Shown here piece by piece: positions 6,348 through 11,959 of a stretch of DNA of 11,959 nucleotides. Source of the DNA: Acidimicrobiaceae bacterium (GTDB taxonomy: Bacteria > Actinomycetota > Acidimicrobiia > Acidimicrobiales > RAAP-2); assembly GCA_003151555.1 (NCBI GenBank), contig PLXU01000046.1, positions 30,277-42,235 of the forward strand, written 5' to 3'. A program made the position numbers and the translations under genes. Position 1 is the stretch's first letter. Every line of letters begins with the position of its first letter. The notes beneath the pieces are model-generated. The model saw only the letters and a list, made by a program, of their open reading frames with translations. It was not told the DNA's origin and did not search any database.

Positions 6348-6356
6348 CCTGCGACT
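6345..6356 (+). promoter_or_regulatory. Possible -10 box for a leaderless peroxiredoxin transcript
   Basis: TAGCCT (6345-6350), beginning with the stop codon of the response regulator gene, fits TAnnnT and is exactly 6 nt before the ATG at 6357, the same geometry as at 2459 and 10309. No Shine-Dalgarno sequence precedes this ATG. The box is a weaker match than the other two and could be chance; simple operon read-through is the alternative. Confidence 0.25.
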
Positions 6357-6821
6357 ATGCGCGTCGGTGACCTGGCCCCTGATTTCACGCTGCTCGACCA
6401 GTACGGCGCCGAGCGAACGTTGTCGACGCTCTTGGCGTCGGGAGCCCTCGCCCTCTTCTTCTACCCGGCCGCAATGACCTCGGGTTGCACCAAGGAATCA
6501 TGCGCCTTCCGCGACCTCGGCGCGCAATTCGAGGCCCTCGGCGCCCAACGCGTGGGCATTTCTATGGACAGCGTGCAGCGCCAATCGCAGTTCACGCAGA
6601 AGAATCAATTGGACTATCCCCTGCTCGCCGACGTGGGCGGCCACGTGGCGCGCCAGTTCGGGGTCAAGCGTTCCCTCGACCTGCTCAAGGTCAAGCGCTC
6701 GACCTTCGTCATTGACAAGGAGCGTCGGGTGGTCGACGTCATCAGCAGCGAAATCAACATGGATGCGCACGCGCAGCGAGCGCTCGAATCCCTGCGCGCG
6801 CTCTACTCAGCCCGCAATTAG
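6357..6821 (+). CDS. Peroxiredoxin, Bcp/AhpC-TSA family (thioredoxin-dependent thiol peroxidase)
   Basis: Reduces hydrogen peroxide and organic peroxides in the cytoplasm, normally recycled by thioredoxin. The 154 residues form a complete thioredoxin-like fold starting VGDLAPDFTLLDQYG. The active-site segment is YPAAMTSGCTKESCAFRD (36-53): peroxidatic C44 and a likely resolving C49 five residues later, as in atypical two-cysteine Bcp enzymes. T41 is conserved; the usual TPGC proline is serine (S42), a mild deviation. R114 in KRSTFVID (112-119) is the expected active-site arginine. The gene lies 9 nt after the response regulator and has no Shine-Dalgarno. Its 3' end overlaps the convergent E2 gene by 15 bp. 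Confident as a peroxiredoxin; the bcp name is not assigned because actinobacteria often carry several paralogues. Confidence 0.93.
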   Translation: MRVGDLAPDFTLLDQYGAERTLSTLLASGALALFFYPAAMTSGCTKESCAFRDLGAQFEALGAQRVGISMDSVQRQSQFTQKNQLDYPLLADVGGHVARQFGVKRSLDLLKVKRSTFVIDKERRVVDVISSEINMDAHAQRALESLRALYSARN

Positions 6822-8207
6822 GGCCGGCGCCGGGTCGGACAAGAACCGGCCGATGTGCGCCAGCACGATCGACGCCATGGCCCCGTCAATCTGGCGATGA
6901 TCAAAGGACATGGCCAACTCGACGACGTGGCGAACAACGACCGCGTCGTCCACGACCCACGGGGCCTTGGCGATCTGGCCGATGGCGAGGATGGCGCCGG
7001 TGCCGGGGGGCAGGATGGGCATCGCCGCGTCCACGCCCATCGGTCCCACGTTGGTAATCGTCAGCGTGGTGCCGATCATCTCATTGGGCGTCGTGGTGCC
7101 GTTGCGGGCCTTCTCCACCAATACGTTAAGGGCGCTCGCCATGGCGACAAGGTCAAGCTGGTCGGCTCCCTTGATGTTGGGCACGATCAGGCCGCGATCG
7201 GTGGCGGCGGCGATGCCGAGATTTACCGAGCGGCGAACGACGACCTCGTGGGCCTCGTTGTCAAAACTCGAGTTGATGCCCGGGAAGTTGCGCGCGGCGT
7301 CGCAGACCGCCAGGGCGGTGATGGTGAGCGGCGAAAGGCGAACTCCGGCCAGGTTGGGGTGGCGCTTGAGCGACTCCAGTAGCTCCACGGTCTTGGTGGC
7401 GTCGATGCGAACCCACACCGCCGCGTGCGGCGCGCTGAATGCGCTCTGCACCATGGCTTCGCTCATCGAGCGCAGCACACCCTTGACGGCAATGCGCTCT
7501 TCTTTGGCACCGGTCGCCCACGATTCGATCTCGCGGCCGACAAAACGCGACGTGGTTGTCGGCCCGGTGATGGGCGCGCTCGCGCGAGCGGCCGAGGGCG
7601 ATCCCTGGAGGGCCCGCTGCACGTCGTCGCGCGTTATCAGGCCGTCGCGGCCGGTGCCGTTCAACCCGTCCAATTCCACGCCGTGCTGTTTGGCGTAGAG
7701 GCGAACAGGCGGCGTGGAGCGCGCAGCGAGTCCCGGGCTGGTCAGTACCGCCGCGACCGGCGCAGTCGGCGCCGCGGTCGGCGCGGGCGTGGCGGCGCCC
7801 TGGCGACGATGTTTGCGGGTGGGTACCGCGTCTTCGTTGGCCACGCCGTAACCCACCAGCACGGCCTGGCGGCCTTCGTCGCTCACCAACTCGGCCTGCG
7901 GCTCGTCAATGGTGGCGGCCGGTGAAGGCTTGGTGGACGTCTTGGCCTTGGATTTGGGCCCGGCGCCGCCCACGTCGAAGGTGATCAGCGGCTGGTGAAC
8001 CTCAATGATGTCGCCCGGGTTGCCGTGCAGGGTCAGAATCGTGCCGCTGTAGGGGCTCGGCAGTTCCACGGTGGCCTTGGCGGTCTCGATGTCCACCAAC
8101 GGCTGGTTCAGGGTGACGACGTCGCCGACCTTCACTTTCCATTCGACGATCTCGGCTTCGACCAATCCTTCGCCGACGTCGGGCAGTAAGAAAATTTCCT
8201 CGCTCAA
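6807..8207 (-). CDS. bkdC: Dihydrolipoyl acyltransferase (E2) of a branched-chain 2-oxo acid dehydrogenase complex
   Basis: Core subunit that passes the acyl group from E1 via lipoate to CoA. Order over 466 residues: one lipoyl domain (2-80) with K44 in ETAKATVELPSPYSG; an Ala/Pro/Lys/Thr-rich linker; the LVGYG segment (117-121) seen in actinobacterial branched-chain E2s; a peripheral subunit-binding domain (about 164-200, PPVRLYAKQHGVELDGLNGTGRDGLIT); a second linker; and the catalytic domain (about 235-460) with TNVGPMG (385-391) and the active-site H437 and D441 in SFDHRQIDGAMA. The start is TTG at 8207, 2 nt after the E1-beta stop; this is the only start that keeps the lipoyl domain whole. 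Last gene of a three-gene operon. A pyruvate substrate is an alternative, so the symbol is tentative. Confidence 0.9.
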   Translation of the reverse strand: MSEEIFLLPDVGEGLVEAEIVEWKVKVGDVVTLNQPLVDIETAKATVELPSPYSGTILTLHGNPGDIIEVHQPLITFDVGGAGPKSKAKTSTKPSPAATIDEPQAELVSDEGRQAVLVGYGVANEDAVPTRKHRRQGAATPAPTAAPTAPVAAVLTSPGLAARSTPPVRLYAKQHGVELDGLNGTGRDGLITRDDVQRALQGSPSAARASAPITGPTTTSRFVGREIESWATGAKEERIAVKGVLRSMSEAMVQSAFSAPHAAVWVRIDATKTVELLESLKRHPNLAGVRLSPLTITALAVCDAARNFPGINSSFDNEAHEVVVRRSVNLGIAAATDRGLIVPNIKGADQLDLVAMASALNVLVEKARNGTTTPNEMIGTTLTITNVGPMGVDAAMPILPPGTGAILAIGQIAKAPWVVDDAVVVRHVVELAMSFDHRQIDGAMASIVLAHIGRFLSDPAPALIAG

Positions 8208-8209
8208 CT

Positions 8210-9190
8210 CTAAAATCCCATCACTCGGTCAACGGCATCCAAAATACGGTCCACCGTCGGGCGGTAATCCTCCTCGAGGCGGGTCGGCGGGTAGGGCACG
8301 TGGTAACCGCTCACTCGGATCCCCGGAGCGCGCAGTGAGTAGAAACAGCGTTCGCTGAGCTCGGCCACGATCTCGGACCCCACTGAGGCGGTGTGCGGCG
8401 ACTCCTGCACGGCGATCAGCCGGCCGGTCTTCTGCACCGATGTGATCATCGTGTCCAGATCCAGCGGCGCCAGTGAACGCGCGTCGATCACTTCGAGCGA
8501 CACCCCCTCGCCTTCGGCGGTCGCCGCGGCGCGCAGAATGGTCTTGAGCGACGCGCCGTAGCCCACGACCGTGACGTCGCTGCCCTCGCGACGCACCGCC
8601 GCGTCGAAAAGTCCCTGGGGGGCGTTGTCGAGATCGACCTCGCCCTTCTCCCAGTAGCGGCTCATCGGCTCGCAAAAGATGATCGGGTCGTCGTGCTCGA
8701 TGGACTGCTGGATCATCCAATAGGCGTCGTTGGCGTTGGAGCACGACACCACGCGCAGCCCGGCCGTCTGGGCGAAGTAGGCCTCGGGGCTCTCCGAGTG
8801 GTGTTCGATGGCGCCGATGCCGCCCTGAAAGGGCAGGCGGATGACGAGGCCCATGTTGTAGACGCCGTCGCTGCGCTTGTGCAGCTTGGCGACCTGGGAG
8901 ACAATCTGGTCGAACGCCGGGTACACGAAACCGTCGAATTGGATTTCGACCACCGTGCGGTACCCGCGGATCGCGAGGCCCACGGCCGTGCCCACGATGG
9001 CCGACTCGGCCAACGGCGCGTCGATGACGCGGTCCTCGCCGAAGTCCTTCTGCAGTCCGTCGGTGATACGAAAGACGCCGCCGAGCTTGCCGATGTCCTC
9101 GCCCATGAGCAGCACCTTCTTGTTCTTCTCCATCGCGCGCCGCAGGCCCTCGTTGAGGGCCTTGGCCATGGTCATGGTCGTCGTTGCCAT
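8210..9190 (-). CDS. bkdB: 2-oxo acid dehydrogenase E1 component, beta subunit (branched-chain type)
   Basis: Pairs with E1-alpha as a heterotetramer that decarboxylates branched-chain 2-oxo acids (or pyruvate) with thiamine diphosphate and acylates lipoyl-E2. The 326 residues are full length: GEDIGKLGGVF (30-40), DAPLAESAIVG (57-67) with E62 contacting the thiamine ring, QFDGFVYPAFDQI (84-96), the catalytic-histidine segment HHSESPEAYF (130-139), and the C-terminal domain with DARSLAPLD (236-244) and ESPHTASVG. The ATG at 9190 overlaps the E1-alpha stop in TGATG, indicating translational coupling; M6 or M8 are alternative starts. Substrate class is inferred from similarity to actinobacterial Bkd proteins and cannot be settled here. 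Confidence 0.93.
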   Translation of the reverse strand: MATTTMTMAKALNEGLRRAMEKNKKVLLMGEDIGKLGGVFRITDGLQKDFGEDRVIDAPLAESAIVGTAVGLAIRGYRTVVEIQFDGFVYPAFDQIVSQVAKLHKRSDGVYNMGLVIRLPFQGGIGAIEHHSESPEAYFAQTAGLRVVSCSNANDAYWMIQQSIEHDDPIIFCEPMSRYWEKGEVDLDNAPQGLFDAAVRREGSDVTVVGYGASLKTILRAAATAEGEGVSLEVIDARSLAPLDLDTMITSVQKTGRLIAVQESPHTASVGSEIVAELSERCFYSLRAPGIRVSGYHVPYPPTRLEEDYRPTVDRILDAVDRVMGF

Positions 9191-10257
9191 CAGTGCGAAC
9201 CCCCGCTAATGCCCATTTCAATCATTTCACTACGGCCCTCGTCGATGAGCGGATGCGGGGCGGCGTAGGCGTGATCGAACATGGTGATCGGGTCGGGCGG
9301 GTCCATCGCCAGCACGTCCTCGCGCAGTTGCAGCGCCATGGCGTCGGCCTCGGCCGTCACCTCGGCCAGTGCGGTCTTTTTCACCTTGTACTCGTGCACC
9401 AACAAGGCCTTCACCCGTTCGACCGGGTCGCGGTGCTTCCAGACTTCGACTTCGGCGTCGACGCGATAACGCGTCGGGTCGTCCGAGGTCGTGTGCGCGC
9501 CCATGCGATAGGTGAAGGCCTCAATCAACGTCGGCCCTCCGCCCACTCGCGCGTGTTCGAGGGCGCGCTTGGTCACTTCGTACACCGCCAGCACGTCATT
9601 GCCGTCCACGCGCACGCCGGGGAAACCGAAGCCCTGAGCGCGGTGGTAGAGGGGAATCTTGGCCTGCAGCGACGAGGGCTCTGAGATCGCCCATTGGTTG
9701 TTCTGCAGGAAGAACACGACCGGGGCGTTGAACGTCGCCGCCCATACGAAGGATTCCAGTACGTCGCCCTGGCTGGAAGCGCCGTCGCCGAAGAAGGCCA
9801 CGACGGCCTCCTCGGCCCCGTCGCGCTGCACGCCCATGGCGTAACCCACGGCGTTGAGGGCCTGGTTACCCAACACCACGGTCGGCACCGAATGACGGTA
9901 CTTCTGGGGATCCCAGCCGCCGTTGCTGACCGCGCGAAAGAGGCGAAACCAGTCCACCGGCGGGATACCCCGACACCACGCGATGCCGTGCTCGCGATAC
10001 GTCGGAAAGGTGAAGTCCATGGGCCCCAGCGCCCGCCCGGCGCCGATCTGGGCGGCCTCTTGTCCCTGAATTGGCGCCCACAGGGCTAACTGGCCCTGGC
10101 GTTGTAGGGAAGTTCCCTCGTTGCAGATGCGCCGAATGATGACCATGTCGCGGTAAAAACTGAAGATCTCGTCGCCGCTGAGCGTGCTCTCATAATCGGC
10201 CTGGGTTACCCGCTCACCCTCGGGCGAAAGTAACTGAACAAGTTCTTCCTCGATCAC
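9190..10257 (-). CDS. bkdA: 2-oxo acid dehydrogenase E1 component, alpha subunit (branched-chain type)
   Basis: Thiamine-diphosphate-binding half of E1. From the GTG at 10257 it is 355 residues. It shows RRICNEGTSLQRQGQLALWAP (42-62), an FPTYREHG segment (84-91), the thiamine motif FGDGASSQGDVLESFVWAA (156-174) ending at QNNQWAIS (185-192), and the loop RMGAHTTSDDPTRYR (251-265) that contacts the cofactor and carries phospho-serines in mitochondrial relatives. The GTG at 10257 is chosen because AAGGAG ends 4-5 nt upstream and the homologous region begins soon after; a longer reading frame to 10449 would run over the divergent exporter gene and adds a non-homologous charged stretch. First gene of the operon with E1-beta and E2. 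No E3 (lipoamide dehydrogenase) is nearby, so it is presumably shared from elsewhere. Confidence 0.92.
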   Translation of the reverse strand: MIEEELVQLLSPEGERVTQADYESTLSGDEIFSFYRDMVIIRRICNEGTSLQRQGQLALWAPIQGQEAAQIGAGRALGPMDFTFPTYREHGIAWCRGIPPVDWFRLFRAVSNGGWDPQKYRHSVPTVVLGNQALNAVGYAMGVQRDGAEEAVVAFFGDGASSQGDVLESFVWAATFNAPVVFFLQNNQWAISEPSSLQAKIPLYHRAQGFGFPGVRVDGNDVLAVYEVTKRALEHARVGGGPTLIEAFTYRMGAHTTSDDPTRYRVDAEVEVWKHRDPVERVKALLVHEYKVKKTALAEVTAEADAMALQLREDVLAMDPPDPITMFDHAYAAPHPLIDEGRSEMIEMGISGGSH

Positions 10258-10308
10258 GACTCTCCTTCGGCCTCTGCGCCTAGATACCTTAACCCGTACG
10301 ATAAAGCA
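10258..10308. promoter_or_regulatory. 51-bp divergent promoter region (E1-alpha operon / exporter)
   Basis: On the minus strand the bkd operon has AAGGAG as ribosome site and a candidate -10 TATCTA (complement of 10281-10286), giving a leader of about 17 nt. On the plus strand TACGAT (10297-10302) is a TAnnnT box exactly 6 nt before the GTG at 10309, which has no ribosome site, so a leaderless transcript is likely. The two promoters must overlap in this short space, so their polymerases would compete or be jointly controlled. No convincing -35 is seen for either. Confidence 0.45.
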
Positions 10309-11532
10309 GTGTCCCGGCTCTTCGTCGACCTCAGTCCCCTGCGCCGCAACCGTGAATTCAGTCTTCTCTTCTACGGTCAGCTCATCTCCATGGCCGGTAG
10401 CAACGTCACCATGGTCGCGGTCCCCTACCAGGTCTATCTCGAAACCCACTCCAGCTTCTGGGTCGGCCTAGCCAGTCTCATCCAGTTACCCTTCCTCATC
10501 GCCGGCTCCCTGTGGGGTGGCGTCCTAGGCGACCGGCTCAATCGCCGGACGTTGCTTGTGAGCAACTCGTTCATCCTGGCCATGCTGAGCGCCGGCCTCG
10601 CGTTCAACGCGCAACTGGCGCACACCCACTTCGTGATCCTGATCTCGCTCGCCGCGCTGGCGGCCGGATTTTCCGGCTTCTCGGGGCCTATCCGCACCGC
10701 GGTGATCCCCAAACTGGTGCCACCCAACCAACTGGTGGCCGCCTTTTCGCTCAACCAGGTGATCGTGAACCTGGCCTCGGTCGCCGGGCCCGGCGCGGCC
10801 GGTCTGCTCATCGCCAGCGTCGGACTGTCGGCCTGTTACTGGTTCGACGCCGCCACCTTCGTGTTCTTGATGTTCTTCAGCGCGATGATGAAATCAATGC
10901 CGGCCAGCGGCGAGCACATCGGGACGCGGATGCTGCGCGCCATGGGCGACGGCTGGCGATACGTAAGGTCCCACGCCACCGCCCAGGCCGTCTACCTGGT
11001 GGACCTCAACGCCATGGTCTTTGGTTTGCCGCGCGCGCTCTTCCCGGCGGTCGCCCTGACCATCTATCACGGAGGTCCGCGCACGCTCGGCCTGCTCTAC
11101 GCGGCGCCCGGCGCTGGCGCTCTGGTGATGGCCGTACTGACGGGCTGGCTGGAGCGCATTCGCCGTCAGGGCCGCCTGGTCGTGCTGGTGGTCGCGACGT
11201 GGGGGGCCGCCATCGCCCTGTTCGGAATCGTGCACGTCGTATGGATCGGGTTGGCCTGCTTGGCCATCGCCGGGGCCACCGACGTGATCTCGACAATCCT
11301 GCGCAACACGATCTTGCAGAACGCCATCACCGACGAGTACCGCAGCCGGATCTCGTCGATCCAGATGGCCGTCGTGACCGGCGGGCCGCGCCTCGGCGAC
11401 TTCGAGTCCGGCCTGGTCGCCGGGCTCACCACCACCGAGTTTTCCATTGTCTCGGGCGGCGTCGCCTGCATCGTGGGGGCCCTCGCGCTCATTCGCTGGC
11501 GACCCACCTTCTGGCACGACGCCGTTGGCTAG
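10309..11532 (+). CDS. Major facilitator superfamily exporter (MFS_3/EntS-like)
   Basis: A 407-residue integral membrane protein with about 10-12 hydrophobic helices, probably a proton-driven exporter of a small molecule. Helix 1 spans about 17-40. The loop between helices 2 and 3 carries the MFS motif GVLGDRLNRRTLL (71-83). GPIRTAVIPKLVPPNQLVAA is the typical MFS_3 segment at the start of helix 5, shared with enterobactin exporter EntS and macrolide-type efflux proteins. Cytoplasmic loops are Arg-rich (residues 155-167 of the second half, ERIRRQGR). GTG at 10309 is preceded by TACGAT and 6 nt, with no ribosome site. Substrate cannot be predicted: no siderophore or antibiotic genes are nearby. 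Its TAG stop shares the bases CTAG with the stop of convergent rlmN. Confidence 0.88.
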   Translation: MSRLFVDLSPLRRNREFSLLFYGQLISMAGSNVTMVAVPYQVYLETHSSFWVGLASLIQLPFLIAGSLWGGVLGDRLNRRTLLVSNSFILAMLSAGLAFNAQLAHTHFVILISLAALAAGFSGFSGPIRTAVIPKLVPPNQLVAAFSLNQVIVNLASVAGPGAAGLLIASVGLSACYWFDAATFVFLMFFSAMMKSMPASGEHIGTRMLRAMGDGWRYVRSHATAQAVYLVDLNAMVFGLPRALFPAVALTIYHGGPRTLGLLYAAPGAGALVMAVLTGWLERIRRQGRLVVLVVATWGAAIALFGIVHVVWIGLACLAIAGATDVISTILRNTILQNAITDEYRSRISSIQMAVVTGGPRLGDFESGLVAGLTTTEFSIVSGGVACIVGALALIRWRPTFWHDAVG

Positions 11533-11959
11533 CGCACCCGCACCGGGATCGAACGGCGTTTAGCGTGCGTGACCGCCGCCAATTGACCGCAGGCCGCGTC
11601 GATCGAGCGGCCGCGAGTGTGGCGCACGGTGACGTTGACGCCGCGCGCCTCCAGCGCGTCACGGAACTCGCGCACGCGCTCGGGCGACGAGCCCAACACC
11701 AGGTACCCCGGCGTGGGATTGAGCGGGATCAAGTTGACGTGCGCGCGCAACGACTGGGCGTAATGAGCCAACTCGCCCAGGGCCCGCTCGGTATCGTTCA
11801 CCCCGTCGATCAGGGCCCACTCGAGACTGAGCCGACGCGACGTGGTGGCGTTCCAGTACAGGCAAGCCTGGTGCAGTCGCTCGAGCGGGTAGCGACGATT
11901 GAGGGGAATGAGCTCGCTGCGCGTCTGGTTGTTGGCCGCGTGCAGGCTGACCGCCAGCG
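11529..11959 (-). CDS. rlmN: 23S rRNA (adenine-2503-C2)-methyltransferase RlmN, C-terminal part
   Basis: The last 142 residues are visible; the gene continues beyond the right edge. Read from the edge it begins LAVSLHAANNQTRSELIPLN, followed by YPLERL, RRLSLEWALIDGVND, HVNLIPLNPTPG and finally GRSIDAACGQLA, all hallmarks of RlmN, a radical-SAM enzyme that methylates C2 of A2503 in 23S rRNA and A37 of some tRNAs. The cysteine in AACGQL (codon at 11589-11591) matches the one that forms the methyl-cysteine intermediate. The radical-SAM CxxxCxxC cluster lies in the missing N-terminal part. ACGQL favours RlmN; the paralogue Cfr is very unlikely in this conserved chromosomal setting. The stop codon overlaps the exporter stop within CTAG. 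Confidence 0.93.
   Translation of the reverse strand, partial: LAVSLHAANNQTRSELIPLNRRYPLERLHQACLYWNATTSRRLSLEWALIDGVNDTERALGELAHYAQSLRAHVNLIPLNPTPGYLVLGSSPERVREFRDALEARGVNVTVRHTRGRSIDAACGQLAAVTHAKRRSIPVRVR

Noticed and set aside
6462..6515. TPGC to TSGC change in the peroxiredoxin as an inactivated enzyme
   Set aside because: Threonine, both cysteines and the active-site arginine are kept; small residues at the proline position are seen in related actinobacterial proteins, so activity is likely.
8229..9221. 330-codon open frame in another frame of E1-beta
   Set aside because: It is very Arg-rich without domains, while the overlapping E1-beta frame has all family motifs.
10258..10449. 64-residue N-terminal extension of E1-alpha on the minus strand
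   Set aside because: It overlaps the divergent exporter gene, is not like E1-alpha N-termini, and a GTG with an AAGGAG site at 10257 explains the start.
1..11959. Mobile element, CRISPR array, tRNA or prophage signals
   Set aside because: No transposase, integrase, terminal repeats, spaced short repeats or cloverleaf patterns were seen, and composition is even across the window.

Overview
The window is high-GC bacterial chromosome with dense coding, GTG and TTG starts and no mobile element, tRNA, rRNA or CRISPR. A RegX3-like response regulator, an actinobacterial-style Bkd E1/E1/E2 set, a C-x5-C repeat secreted protein and apparent leaderless genes point to Actinomycetota. An uncultivated or Acidimicrobiia-like lineage is possible, but that is inference.

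Layout. (1) The left edge holds the start of a minus-strand response regulator. (2) A 518-bp non-coding region follows, with two unusually well-formed potential RNA/DNA structures: a long hairpin between direct repeats, and a closed multi-branch element just upstream of cysK. (3) cysK and cysE abut exactly and carry out both steps of cysteine synthesis from serine; CysE ends in isoleucine, as expected for docking into CysK. (4) A small exported four-cysteine protein is followed by a 482-residue secreted protein whose eight repeats look like a circularly closed eight-bladed propeller. (5) Convergent to it is an acetamidase/formamidase. (6) A RegX3-like response regulator without a visible kinase lies 9 nt before a Bcp-type peroxiredoxin. 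(7) A minus-strand operon encodes E1-alpha, E1-beta and E2 of a branched-chain 2-oxo acid (or pyruvate-like) dehydrogenase complex; no E3 is present. (8) A divergent MFS exporter follows, and the right edge holds the C-terminal part of rlmN.

Functional themes are sulfur assimilation, oxidant defence, amide use, branched-chain keto-acid oxidation and export. The most curious features are the secreted repeat protein, the cysK leader structures, three convergent gene pairs with no intergenic base between them, and a recurrent TAnnnT box exactly 6 nt before start codons that lack a Shine-Dalgarno sequence. No defence system or biosynthetic cluster was seen.
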